NCBI GenBank assembly: GCA_020845495.1
Contig: JADLFM010000112.1
Span: forward strand, 1-40,589
Source of the DNA: Chloroflexota bacterium
GTDB taxonomy: Bacteria; Chloroflexota; UBA6077; JACCZL01
Direction: 5' to 3'
Length of the DNA: 40,589 bases
In this document: one piece after another, positions 1-8,050 of the stretch
Position numbering within the stretch: position 1 is the first letter of the stretch
Layout: the number at the start of each line of letters is the position of its first letter
Notes under the pieces: generated by a model
What the model was told of the DNA's origin: nothing
Seen by the model: only the letters and a program-made list of their open reading frames with translations
Databases searched by the model: none
Translations under genes and position numbers: made by a program

Positions 1-465
1 GGCCGCCGCGTCGAGCGACTCGAGCCGCTGGAGCTTCTTCTGCTCGACGAAGCAGGAATTGAGCAGCGTGTCACCGTCCAGCTTGCCGAGCTCGGCCACG
101 ATCCGCTCGTTCATGGCGCGTGCTCGGACGATCTCCTCCTCGGTGCCGTCCGGCAGGCGGACGACCAGTCGACCGCGATTCTGGCCTTGCGCGCGTGTTC
201 TTCGCTGAATCACCAACGTAGTTGCGTCGATCTCTACGCCGAGCTCGACATACGATTCCTGGCAGCCGTAGCGGATCGTGCTGTCGATGCCGGCTTCGGC
301 CGCCAGCGCACGGCCGTACAGGGCAAAGTAGATAGACTCGAACAGTGTCGACTTGCCGGACTCGTTGAGCCCTTCAATTAGCACGCTACCAGACGACGGA
401 AAAACCAAATCGATCTCACGCAGGCACTTGAAGTTGCGGACCGTGAGATATTTCAGGCGGATCAT
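1..465 (-). CDS. sbcC: SbcC/Rad50-like ATPase, N-terminal part (cut by window edge)
   Basis: This is the first 155 residues of an SMC-like DNA end-processing ATPase; the gene continues beyond the left edge. It opens with MIRLKYLTVRNFKCL, the usual first strand and RNF motif of Rad50/SbcC. A Walker A motif, GLNESGKST, follows at about residues 36-44. A later segment, NSCFVEQKKL, fits the Q-loop region that in Rad50/SbcC precedes the coiled coils. SbcC partners the SbcD/Mre11 nuclease to open and trim DNA ends, hairpins and protein-blocked ends in an ATP-dependent way. The ATG overlaps the sbcD stop as ATGA (462-465), so the two are translationally coupled. The zinc hook and C-terminal ATPase half cannot be seen. 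Confidence 0.93.
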   Translation of the reverse strand, partial: MIRLKYLTVRNFKCLREIDLVFPSSGSVLIEGLNESGKSTLFESIYFALYGRALAAEAGIDSTIRYGCQESYVELGVEIDATTLVIQRRTRAQGQNRGRLVVRLPDGTEEEIVRARAMNERIVAELGKLDGDTLLNSCFVEQKKLQRLESLDAAA

Positions 466-1661
466 CGCGACTCCTCCCGCTCGTAGAAGGCCAGGATCGC
501 CTGCTTCGTTTCCTCAAGCAGCTCACGCTCATGGACGTCGGCCTGCGCGATCAGTGCGTCGGCACAGGCGGCCAGCTCGTCGCGCTGGGAGATCCGTACC
601 CCGCCGGCCGGACGGTCGGCCTGGTCATCCTGGACGAATAGGCCGCTGATGTCGAGGTCGAACGAGAAGCAGCGTGCCAGGCCGACATCCCAGATGCGCT
701 GGAAATCGAGCGCGTGATACGCCTCACGCGCGATCGGCCCCTCCAGGATCAGCCTGGCCATGACGTCCGGTCCGCAGTTGTCTTCGAACCGGCGGAGGAT
801 CGCCGCCACGCGGTCTGCGCCGTCGTCGGGCAGCTCGGTGGTGCGGACGGTGACCTGGCGGCGCGGCTGGCACGCCACGGGCAGGTGGTCCAGCCGCTCG
901 ACGCCGCCAACCGACACTTCCACGAGGCAGTAGCCGGCCCGCCCGCTCTCGCCGAACGTCATGTGCTCCGTAGCGCCAGGCACCAGGACCGTCGTACCGC
1001 CGAGCTGCCAGTGTGCGTGATGGTGGACGTGGCCCGCTATGACGAGCTGGGTCCCGCCAAGACGATCCAGTGACGCTCGGGCGACGATGGGCTCGGGCGC
1101 GCCGGGGAAGATGTGGCCCTCGATGCTGTGGTGGAACAGGAAGAGCCGCAGGTCCGCTTGCGGCGTCCATTCCAGGTCGGCCAGCGGGTCGTCGCCGGCC
1201 CGCCGCAGAGATGACCAGGGCAGCGCGCCAACTGCCACGCGTTGCCCCCGAACCTCCAGAATCTCCGTGGGCACACCATCGTCGTCCAGGAGTCGTAGCG
1301 CACCGAGCTCACGGTAGATGCCCTGGGGCAGCGCGCCGCCCTGCTCGGTTCGCTGCTTCGGCGTATCGTGGTTCCCGCTGATCCCGACGGCCCGCACGCC
1401 GGCCTCGCGCAGCCGGGCCAGCTGTGCTGCGACAAACTCCCGGTCCAGGTTGCGCGGGTCTGGGGTGTCGAACAGGTCGCCGGCGTGGATGAAGAGGTCG
1501 GCCTGTTGATCGATGGCCGTCTCGACGGCCTGGTGAAAGCCGCGCCGCAGTCGCTTGCGACGCTCGGCGAGCTTCTGAGGCGACAGGCGGTCGTAGTACC
1601 GATTCAGATGATTGTCGGCGGTGACGACCGCCCGGATGGTGGCCCCGTTCGTCGCACTCAT
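462..1661 (-). CDS. sbcD: SbcD/Mre11-like DNA exonuclease
   Basis: A calcineurin-like metallophosphoesterase of 399 residues, the Mre11/SbcD nuclease subunit. The metal-binding motifs are in order: TADNHLNR (D16, H18), HAGDLFD (about 59-65), SGNHD (about 95-99) and GHVHHH (about 217). It would work with the downstream SbcC ATPase at double-strand breaks. The reading frame is open further upstream, but that extension lies inside herA and has no SbcD character. I chose the ATG at 1661, which forms an ATGA overlap with the herA stop. The C-terminal third is less conserved and probably holds the capping and SbcC-binding regions. Confidence 0.93.
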   Translation of the reverse strand: MSATNGATIRAVVTADNHLNRYYDRLSPQKLAERRKRLRRGFHQAVETAIDQQADLFIHAGDLFDTPDPRNLDREFVAAQLARLREAGVRAVGISGNHDTPKQRTEQGGALPQGIYRELGALRLLDDDGVPTEILEVRGQRVAVGALPWSSLRRAGDDPLADLEWTPQADLRLFLFHHSIEGHIFPGAPEPIVARASLDRLGGTQLVIAGHVHHHAHWQLGGTTVLVPGATEHMTFGESGRAGYCLVEVSVGGVERLDHLPVACQPRRQVTVRTTELPDDGADRVAAILRRFEDNCGPDVMARLILEGPIAREAYHALDFQRIWDVGLARCFSFDLDISGLFVQDDQADRPAGGVRISQRDELAACADALIAQADVHERELLEETKQAILAFYEREESR

Positions 1662-3373
1662 AGCCAGCTCTCCCGTCTGGGGCCGGACGGACCGGCGTTC
1701 GACTGCATCCGCTCCTCGGCCAGGGTGCTCACCCCGGCATCCTCCGTTGCACGTTCCAAGGCGGCTACCAGGTCGATGTCTGCGCCGCCCTCGGCCGAGT
1801 CGCGCCGTCCGACCCGGATCATGGCGGGCGCTCGGGTCAGCGGCCCCACCACGATCGCCTCGCCCGTATTCAGGCCGGGGAGATTGCCGAGAAGCTCGTC
1901 CGAGAGCTGCTCCGAGGCTGAACGCACGGCGCGCTGATCGTCCGGGTTGGTCAGCCGCATGATGAGCTGGCTGCCGCACTGTGAAAGGGTGTCTTGGTGG
2001 ACCCGGCTGGGCCGCTGGGTCACCACGACCAGGAAGACCTGGAACTTCCGGCCTTCGGCCGCCACGGTGTTGACGATCCGAGCCGCGCGACTCGATCCTC
2101 CACCTCGGCCCTCCGGCGGGACCAGGTTATGGGCCTCTTCCAGCACCACGAAGACCGGATACGGCAGTCGCCCGGTCAGGGCGCGACTCCAGATCTCGCG
2201 CAGCGCCCGGTCGGCGACGTAGGACGCGACAACCTTATCGGTGCCCGCCAGGTCGATGACCGTCAAGCGGCGGGGCTCGATGAGCCGGTCGATCGGCACG
2301 TCCTGGAATCCCCAGATCCCGAAGTTGCGCAGCCCGTCCAGGTAGACCAGTGCGCGCCGGGCACCGTCCCGAAGGATCGGATCGGTGCTCGCGACGATCG
2401 CCTCGCCACTGGGGTCGAAGCCGGGCCCCTCGGGATCGGCCTGACCCGCCAGCGATTGCAGCCGCTGGTACAGCTCGGCCGGGCGGAAGTCGAGACCGGC
2501 CCGGGTAAGCTGTGCGGCCGCCTGAGTGACCGCCTCACGGATCCGGGTGGCGCTGGACGGGATCCCGGCCAGGTCGCAGATCTCGTTCGGCTCCAGCGCC
2601 GAGAACTGCACCGTGAAGTCACGCGTCGGACCGACCAGATCTTCGCCCAGGCGACGCCCCTGGACGCCCGGTACGCGATAGATCGTCACCCGGTCGGCGA
2701 ACGCCGTCTTTTCGGCCGAGTCATACGGTGTGTCCGCATCCTCGGCCCGCTTGCGAATCTGGACGTAGTCGGAGTTCGGGTCCAGCACCAGCACCGTGCC
2801 GCCAAGCCCGATCAGCGCCTCGAGCAGCTTGCCGGTCAGGTACGACTTGCCGGCGCCGGTCTGGGCGATCACGGCGAGGTGGCGCCGCAGCCCGTTGACG
2901 TCCAGGGCGACCTGGATCTCCGGCCGGTTCAGCAACGTGCCGACGTCCAGGCTGCCCCGCTCCGAGCGACTGAAGAAGGCTCGCAGCAGATCGTCGCTGG
3001 CGACCTGGACCGCCTGGCCCGGCAGCGGTGAGATGCGGGGCATCCGGATGGCGACACCGTCCAGGTAGCCGACTACTCGGGCAACGCCGAGGACTTTCGG
3101 CGCCGGCGCGAACGCCCCGCTCAGGATCGTGCGCGTCTCCTCAAAGGTCAGCGCCTCGGACAGCACCGCGGAGTCCACGCCGATCTGGGCCACCTGCGCC
3201 AGCACCTGAACGCGGCGCGATTGTCCGTCGTCGTCCGGCTGGAGCGTGTCGACCACGAGGTATTCGAGCAGCGGCGGGACGCGCTCGCTACTGCTGACGA
3301 ACGTGAAGCGGTCCGGGTGACTCTCGCCGACGACGTAGCCGACCGGCATGCTCGAAGATTGGGACTCCATCAT
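1658..3373 (-). CDS. herA: HerA-type DNA translocase ATPase
   Basis: A FtsK/HerA-superfamily ATPase of 571 residues. The N-terminal 130 residues resemble the HAS-barrel region. Walker A is TGAGKS at residues 172-177 and Walker B is VVLEEAH at about 409-415. A segment ending in VTQRPS follows, matching the sensor region of HerA. In known systems HerA forms a hexameric ring that pumps DNA into the NurA nuclease and cooperates with Mre11-Rad50 in resecting ends. The ATG at 3373 is 7 nt after the nurA stop; a GTG two codons earlier (3379) is an alternative. The open frame upstream of this lies inside nurA and is not part of the gene. The stop overlaps the sbcD start. Confidence 0.93.
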   Translation of the reverse strand: MMESQSSSMPVGYVVGESHPDRFTFVSSSERVPPLLEYLVVDTLQPDDDGQSRRVQVLAQVAQIGVDSAVLSEALTFEETRTILSGAFAPAPKVLGVARVVGYLDGVAIRMPRISPLPGQAVQVASDDLLRAFFSRSERGSLDVGTLLNRPEIQVALDVNGLRRHLAVIAQTGAGKSYLTGKLLEALIGLGGTVLVLDPNSDYVQIRKRAEDADTPYDSAEKTAFADRVTIYRVPGVQGRRLGEDLVGPTRDFTVQFSALEPNEICDLAGIPSSATRIREAVTQAAAQLTRAGLDFRPAELYQRLQSLAGQADPEGPGFDPSGEAIVASTDPILRDGARRALVYLDGLRNFGIWGFQDVPIDRLIEPRRLTVIDLAGTDKVVASYVADRALREIWSRALTGRLPYPVFVVLEEAHNLVPPEGRGGGSSRAARIVNTVAAEGRKFQVFLVVVTQRPSRVHQDTLSQCGSQLIMRLTNPDDQRAVRSASEQLSDELLGNLPGLNTGEAIVVGPLTRAPAMIRVGRRDSAEGGADIDLVAALERATEDAGVSTLAEERMQSNAGPSGPRRESWL

Positions 3374-3380
3374 GCTCACG

Positions 3381-4559
3381 CTATCCCAGAAAGCGTCGTC
3401 GCGAGCGGTCGTACTGGACGAACGCCCCGAGCTGCGCACGGATGATCGAGAGGTACGCCTGGTCGATGGCCTCACTGCTGAGCCGGACCAGGCGGTCGGC
3501 GACGTAGAGGGCCGCGTGGTAGACGCTCCGCCCGCCGTAGGCGCCGACCAGGTGTCCGAGCGTCGCGTCGAGTCGCGCGTCGTCGGCCCAACGGAGATAG
3601 GTGTCGCGAATGCGGTCCGGCACGCCGACGGACCAGGCCGGCAGGTCGAGGCGGAGGACGTCGTCGCGCGGGCGCAGACGAACGTAGAGGCTGACGGTGG
3701 CCGACGTTTCGGCGAGGCGTTCGAGCAGTCGGGCGTATCCCGCCCGATCATCAGCCGGCCCCTGGAATGCACGGGTCGGCCAGGCCGCGCCACGCAGCAG
3801 CTGGCCGCGACGCCGTCCGAAACCGTAGCTGCCAAGCACCAGTGGCCTGGAGAGCCCGGCCTCGTCCGTCCAGCGGAACAGCGCTTCGACATCGGTGGGC
3901 AGCGGCGGGAGCGGGTCGTCATCCAGGTCGGCGTCGCCCGGCAGCCAGTCAGTCGCTTGCAGTCGCATGAGCGCCTCGCCGAGGAATGCCCCCGTCGATG
4001 TCTTGGCCAGGCTGAGCAGCAGCACGCCCTGATCCCGGCAAGCTGACAGCAGATCCAGGTAGGTGGCCAGTACGCGTAGCGGCAGATCGCGCTCGCCCTC
4101 GACATCGAGCGGGTAGAGCAGGTGGGGCAGCGCCGTGTGCAGCGATCCGTCCAGGCAGAGCACCGCGCCTCGGGCCTCGTTGACCTGTGCGAGAGCCACC
4201 CGCAGCTCTAGCAGGCGCATCAGCAGCCCGGCGTAGCGGCTGAGGACTGCCTCGGGCAGATTGCTACGAAAGAAGCGCACCTCGACCGATGGAGCCTCGA
4301 GCCCGGGCCCCACGCACAGCGCATGGCAGACGACGGCGCTCCAGCCGTTGTTGAAGTGTCGAATTCCCTGCGAGCCGTCGATGGCAAATGCGCGTCGGGC
4401 CTCGCCCGAATCCGACCGTGGGAGTGGCCGCCAGGCAGCCCGCAGCGCCTCGCGGAGCAGCCGCTCGTCGTCGTCGAGGGTGGCCGGACCGAACGCGAGC
4501 GCGAGACGTTCTCGCTCGCGCTGGACGCACGCTGCGAACTGGTCGACGAACGTGGTCAC
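3381..4559 (-). CDS. nurA: NurA-domain 5'-3' nuclease
   Basis: A 392-residue NurA nuclease, first gene of the minus-strand end-processing operon. The RNase H-like fold is marked by FAIDGSQ (catalytic Asp61), LCLDGSL (Asp137) and SLAKTS (Lys186), the conserved NurA acidic and lysine positions. NurA degrades DNA fed to it by the HerA ring. The order nurA-herA-sbcD-sbcC matches the archaeal HerA-NurA-Mre11-Rad50 cluster and occurs in some bacteria. The start is a GTG with a purine-rich GAGGAGAGG upstream. The 294-nt gap to the divergent CARF-HTH gene contains the shared palindromic operator, so this operon may belong to the same regulon. Confidence 0.9.
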   Translation of the reverse strand: MTTFVDQFAACVQRERERLALAFGPATLDDDERLLREALRAAWRPLPRSDSGEARRAFAIDGSQGIRHFNNGWSAVVCHALCVGPGLEAPSVEVRFFRSNLPEAVLSRYAGLLMRLLELRVALAQVNEARGAVLCLDGSLHTALPHLLYPLDVEGERDLPLRVLATYLDLLSACRDQGVLLLSLAKTSTGAFLGEALMRLQATDWLPGDADLDDDPLPPLPTDVEALFRWTDEAGLSRPLVLGSYGFGRRRGQLLRGAAWPTRAFQGPADDRAGYARLLERLAETSATVSLYVRLRPRDDVLRLDLPAWSVGVPDRIRDTYLRWADDARLDATLGHLVGAYGGRSVYHAALYVADRLVRLSSEAIDQAYLSIIRAQLGAFVQYDRSRRRFLG

Positions 4560-4694
4560 CGTCTCTCAGCCTCTCCTCAATGAAAGCGCGCCTTACCAGG
4601 ATGAAACGGTGCGAGCGGCCGTCAGGTGGACGGCCAGCATTGATGTTTCCGCAGTGTTACCCTTGAACTCGACACACCAAGTCGATGTGCCCAG

Positions 4695-4700
4695 AGCGTA
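4695..4700 (-). promoter_or_regulatory. Possible -10 element for the nurA-herA-sbcD-sbcC operon
   Basis: Read on the minus strand this is TACGCT, a weak -10 hexamer. A 25-nt gap separates it from the operator at 4726-4741, the same spacing as at the other two operator promoters. It overlaps an extra operator half-site (4697-4703), so binding there could also block it. The predicted leader to the nurA GTG would be about 130 nt. Confidence 0.35.
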
Positions 4701-4725
4701 ACGCGCATTTCCAGATCGACGCATT

Positions 4726-4741
4726 CGTAACTTTCGTTACG
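4726..4741. promoter_or_regulatory. Shared palindromic operator, copy A (perfect)
   Basis: A perfect inverted repeat CGTAAC-TTTC-GTTACG with 6-bp arms and a 4-nt spacer. The same arms and spacing recur at 9099-9114 (one mismatch) and 16648-16663 (perfect). Each copy lies just upstream of a multi-gene operon of this island. Here it sits between the divergent nurA and CARF-HTH genes. The symmetry suits a dimeric HTH protein, and the Fis-type HTH protein encoded next door is the best candidate. Binding is inferred. Confidence 0.78.
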
Positions 4742-4770
4742 CAGACGTGCCCACTCGCCCTGGCTACAAT
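4742..4770 (+). promoter_or_regulatory. Activator-type promoter of the CARF-HTH gene
   Basis: The hexamer TACAAT (4765-4770) matches five of six -10 positions and starts 24 nt after the operator ends. Nothing like TTGACA lies 16-18 nt upstream of it. Transcription would start near 4777, leaving a leader of about 77 nt and placing the operator centre near -43, a class II activator position. This suggests autoregulation of the CARF-HTH gene. Confidence 0.55.
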
Positions 4771-4853
4771 CGCCTTCAGGGCGTCGATTGCCAATTACGT
4801 GCGCCTCGCTCCGAGATTCACGGCCAGGCCTACGTATGGGAGGATCACCCAGC

Positions 4854-5762
4854 ATGTTCAACGTGCTGTTGACCTGGGTCGGGCTCCGCGATCCCGGCTG
4901 GGACAACCCGCGCACGCGAAGTCGTCGGCCGGCCGCTCAACAGGAGCCGGGCCCCATCCTCGCCTTGCTCCGCGAGCGAAAGCGGCTGGGGCAGCCGTTC
5001 GACCGCGTTTATCTCCTCGTGAACGTGCCGGCGCGAACCGAAGATCTGACCACGAGGGCGACAGCTGTGCAGCGCCTCGCCGAGCAGCACTTCGGCCCGA
5101 TCGATGTGCGTCAGAAGCCGGTAGACCTGGTGGCAGTCGCTGACTACCGCGAGGTCTACCGCGCCACTAACGATATCTGTCAGAGGATGCTTAGGGAGTT
5201 GCGTGGCGAGGCACTAGGCGACGCCCGACTCTGGGTCTACCTGTCCCCAGGCACACCGCAGATGCAAGCAGTCTGGGTGCTGCTGGTCGAGTCGGGCTTA
5301 CTGCCGGCTACGTTGTTGACCGCAACCCCACCAGACCTGCTTTCGCCTGGCGCGCCAGCCGTCCGCGAGGTCGACCTCTCGTTGCCGGATTTCCCGCGGG
5401 TTGTCAGTCCGGGTGAGGTCGCTCGCCGAGTCAGCGTTCTCGAGGCACAGAATGAAAACCTGATGGCCGAGAACCGTCGTCTCCAGGCAGAACTTGGCCT
5501 CAAGCGAGTGGGGGCGAATGCAGCTGACACAGCGATCGGTCCGCGCTTCAGCTTGAAGGCATTCCTCGAAGCACACGAGCGAGCGCTTTACACTCGAGCA
5601 CTCGAACAGGCAGAAGAGAACGCGGCTGAGGCGGCACGATTGCTTGGTGTCGAGCCGCACACCTATCGGAAGCGCGCCGCAGCCCTGGGCCTCCGTCCCC
5701 GCGCCATACGCGGAGGTCGTCCCCCTGGTGACCCGCCGAGCGTTGATTCGGATGACGACTGA
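4854..5762 (+). CDS. CARF (RtcR-like) sensor with C-terminal Fis-type HTH, lacking the AAA+ domain
   Basis: A 302-residue predicted ligand-sensing transcription regulator. Residues 1 to about 190 resemble the CARF-type N-terminal domain of RtcR, including LWVYLSPGTPQMQAVW followed by a strand-helix and TATPP, the equivalent of HITTGTHVAQICW and QSSPP in E. coli RtcR. Residues about 195-220 form a short coiled coil. The C-terminus carries a Fis/NtrC-type HTH (ALEQAEENAAEAARLLGV then HTYRKRAAALGL) and a basic tail. RtcR has a sigma-54-activating AAA+ domain between sensor and HTH; here it is absent, so this protein cannot act as a sigma-54 activator. The ATG at 4854 follows GGGAGGA (4838-4844); an earlier in-frame ATG at 4788 lacks this. 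RtcR-type CARF domains respond to RNA ends or nucleotides; the ligand here is unknown. The gene sits beside operator copy A and is the likely master regulator of the island. Confidence 0.8.
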   Translation: MFNVLLTWVGLRDPGWDNPRTRSRRPAAQQEPGPILALLRERKRLGQPFDRVYLLVNVPARTEDLTTRATAVQRLAEQHFGPIDVRQKPVDLVAVADYREVYRATNDICQRMLRELRGEALGDARLWVYLSPGTPQMQAVWVLLVESGLLPATLLTATPPDLLSPGAPAVREVDLSLPDFPRVVSPGEVARRVSVLEAQNENLMAENRRLQAELGLKRVGANAADTAIGPRFSLKAFLEAHERALYTRALEQAEENAAEAARLLGVEPHTYRKRAAALGLRPRAIRGGRPPGDPPSVDSDDD

Positions 5763-5854
5763 CGGTACACTCCAACCGCCGCGCCAGGCCGGCTCGCTTT
5801 AGATACCGCTCTTCTGCAGGCCGCAGCAATCCCAGATCAGCGCATCACAACGGG

Positions 5855-8050
5855 GTGGACGTGCTCGGAGCACTGATACTCGACAACTTCAAGGCGTTCG
5901 GGTCCCGGCAGGTGATCCCGCTTGCGCCGATCACGCTCATCTTCGGCGCCAACAGTGCTGGGAAGAGCTCGATTCTCCAATCTCTCGGTCTCCTCAAGCA
6001 GACGATCAACCGCGTCGATGCCCGCGATCTGCTTCTGCTCCCCCGCGGCGAACTGGTCGATCTCGGAAGCCCGCGCGACATGGTGTTCAGGCATGACACC
6101 AACCGTGTCTTCGAGATCGCGCCGCTCCTGGCGGTTGACGAGTCGTTGGGCGCCGCAATCACAGATGTCCTACAGCCATACGACGTTCGACCAGATGGCC
6201 TCGCCGGCCATGGGTTTCGGTTTGGGATGACGGATCAGGGTGTACTGAACCTTGACAGTATCCGCGGGTACTGGGATGACCAGCGACGACCGCTTTTCAT
6301 ACTTGGGACAAGCAACCGAAAAGATAAAGAACAGGACGATGTAGCTATCCGAGTCGGCCTGCAGGAGCTGCGAGCGGATCACCGCCTCTGGAGCTCGCTA
6401 TACGATCGATTCACTGCGGACATGTTGCCGGAGTACCAGGAGCGCCTGCGCCGCTTCCGAGCAGACCTGGCAGACCTAGATGTGGATGAGTCGGTTCCCC
6501 AACTGGATGACACAATTGATGCTGAGATGGGCAGGCTTGTCCAGGCCGATACGGCGCTCAGTGACCAGGTCGAGCAGTGTCGCGGGGAAGCGAACGATTG
6601 GCTGGCTGAGGTTGAGCGGACAGATCGGTGGGGACGACAGCTCCTGTCCGTTCGCCTATCGCTCGCCCAGGACCAAGACCCTGACATTGAGAGCGCCAAT
6701 GAAGCTATCACGGCTTGGCTCCACGAAATCCAAGAACGCAGACCCTCACTCCGTCATGAAGGTGACCCGACAGCAGAGACTGCCGACGATGCGGCCAATC
6801 GCTATCGTGCACTTGGATCGCTAATTCGCACATCAGTTCGCCCGAGATCGTCACGTCAGTCGTCGGCGACAAGGCTTCGAGCGGTAGCTGCACTTGACGT
6901 TCGCCTTGATGAACTGAAGGCACGCGCATCCGCAGCCCAAGTTCAACACGCCGCTTCACTTCGCCGAGCACATGAAATTGCCGCAGTGCGGACCGCATTT
7001 AGCCGGCAACTCACGACTATCAAGGAAGCGATGAGCCGGCGCCAAAGCACTCTTGATCGCGCACGCGATTCAGGACGAACGCGGATGGATGTGCTGCGGA
7101 GGCGCTCTGTTGAGGAGATGCTTCGGCGTCAGTATGCGCGACTCGCGAACTACGACCTGCAGACCTTCCTTGAAGACACACAGTCTGACCGGCGGATCGG
7201 AGACGTTGGCCTTGTGCATTTCCTGCCCAGACGGCCCACCTATCTGGGCCAGAGTCCAACGTTTCGAATCCCTCGGTCGGTTGATGATGCTCTTCTCTCG
7301 AATCCATACGAGCCGCCGCAGCTTCCGACACCTCAGGTGCTCAACCTGAATATTGAACTCGCTGAGCGGCTACAAGATGAACTAGCGTCGCTGGTTTACC
7401 TCGGTCCGTTCCGCGCACATCCGGAGCGGCTGTACGTGTTCGCGGGCAGCGTCGCGCGAGAGGTGGGGAAGACAGGCCAATTCCTCCCCGACCTCCTGTT
7501 CAAGCGACCCGAAGTGACGGCCCGGGCGAATGAGTACCTCAAGCGATTCAACGTCGGTTATCAGGTGACGGCAGACTCGATCGACGATGCCGATGTCGAG
7601 GACGTCTTCCGTCTCCGCCTACACGACACGGTGACCGGCACCGAAGTATCGCTGGTGGACGTCGGGTTCGGCGTGAGCCAGGTCTTGCCGGTCATCGTCC
7701 AGTCTGCGCTTCCCGGTCGCCGCACGGTCCTGATCGAGCAGCCGGAGATTCACCTGCACCCGCGCCTTCAGGCCGAGCTCGGCGATTTGTTCGCCGAGTG
7801 CATCAACGATGGAACCGGTGACAAGCAGTTCATCCTTGAGACCCACAGTGAGCATTTGATCTTGCGCCTTCAGCGACTCATCCGCGCCGGTCGCCTCAAG
7901 GCATCAGACGTCTCAGTCCTGTACGTCATGAAGCAAGAGGATGGTTCAGACTGCTATCCCATCCGCATGGATCGTGATGGCGACTTCATCGATGAGTGGC
8001 CCGAAGGATTCTTCGAGGAAGGATATCGGGAGTTGTTCGAGAGCCCATGA
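5855..8050 (+). CDS. AAA+/ABC-type ATPase of the OLD-like, DUF3696-type family
   Basis: A 731-residue SMC-like ATPase. The N-terminus has ILDNFKAF and Walker A GANSAGKSS at residues 31-39. The middle (about 170-420) is helical and charged and probably forms a coiled-coil arm. The C-terminal half has an ABC signature-like segment (VDVGFGVSQVLPVI), Walker B VLIEQPEIHLHP (Glu628 catalytic) and the H-loop ETHSEHLIL. It ends with GDFIDEWPEGFFEEG, typical of DUF3696 proteins. Relatives pair with an effector gene in two-gene defence systems; here the next gene overlaps by 4 nt (ATGA at 8047), implying stoichiometric expression. The start is GTG at 5855 without a strong ribosome site; a GTG two codons later is possible. 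Base composition is less GC-rich than its neighbours, suggesting acquisition. The 92-nt gap from the CARF gene shows no clear promoter, so co-transcription is plausible. Confidence 0.85.
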   Translation: MDVLGALILDNFKAFGSRQVIPLAPITLIFGANSAGKSSILQSLGLLKQTINRVDARDLLLLPRGELVDLGSPRDMVFRHDTNRVFEIAPLLAVDESLGAAITDVLQPYDVRPDGLAGHGFRFGMTDQGVLNLDSIRGYWDDQRRPLFILGTSNRKDKEQDDVAIRVGLQELRADHRLWSSLYDRFTADMLPEYQERLRRFRADLADLDVDESVPQLDDTIDAEMGRLVQADTALSDQVEQCRGEANDWLAEVERTDRWGRQLLSVRLSLAQDQDPDIESANEAITAWLHEIQERRPSLRHEGDPTAETADDAANRYRALGSLIRTSVRPRSSRQSSATRLRAVAALDVRLDELKARASAAQVQHAASLRRAHEIAAVRTAFSRQLTTIKEAMSRRQSTLDRARDSGRTRMDVLRRRSVEEMLRRQYARLANYDLQTFLEDTQSDRRIGDVGLVHFLPRRPTYLGQSPTFRIPRSVDDALLSNPYEPPQLPTPQVLNLNIELAERLQDELASLVYLGPFRAHPERLYVFAGSVAREVGKTGQFLPDLLFKRPEVTARANEYLKRFNVGYQVTADSIDDADVEDVFRLRLHDTVTGTEVSLVDVGFGVSQVLPVIVQSALPGRRTVLIEQPEIHLHPRLQAELGDLFAECINDGTGDKQFILETHSEHLILRLQRLIRAGRLKASDVSVLYVMKQEDGSDCYPIRMDRDGDFIDEWPEGFFEEGYRELFESP

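Larger units (their letters stand above)
4560..4853. other. Divergent promoter region between nurA and the CARF-HTH gene
   Basis: This 294-nt non-coding gap separates two divergent genes and is clearly less GC-rich than the flanking genes. It holds the palindrome at 4726-4741, an extra half-site CGTAACG at 4697-4703, a plus-strand -10-like TACAAT at 4765-4770 and a minus-strand TACGCT at 4700-4695. Both hexamers lie 23-25 nt from the edges of the palindrome, so one symmetric site could serve both directions. No RNA gene is recognisable. Confidence 0.7.

Noticed and set aside
1662..1979. N-terminal extension of sbcD
   Set aside because: It lies inside herA in another frame, is Arg/Ala-rich without family similarity, and the ATG at 1661 gives a perfect ATGA coupling.
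1994..3031. A 345-residue plus-strand open frame
   Set aside because: Antisense to herA, which has intact Walker motifs; the translated product has no recognisable domain.
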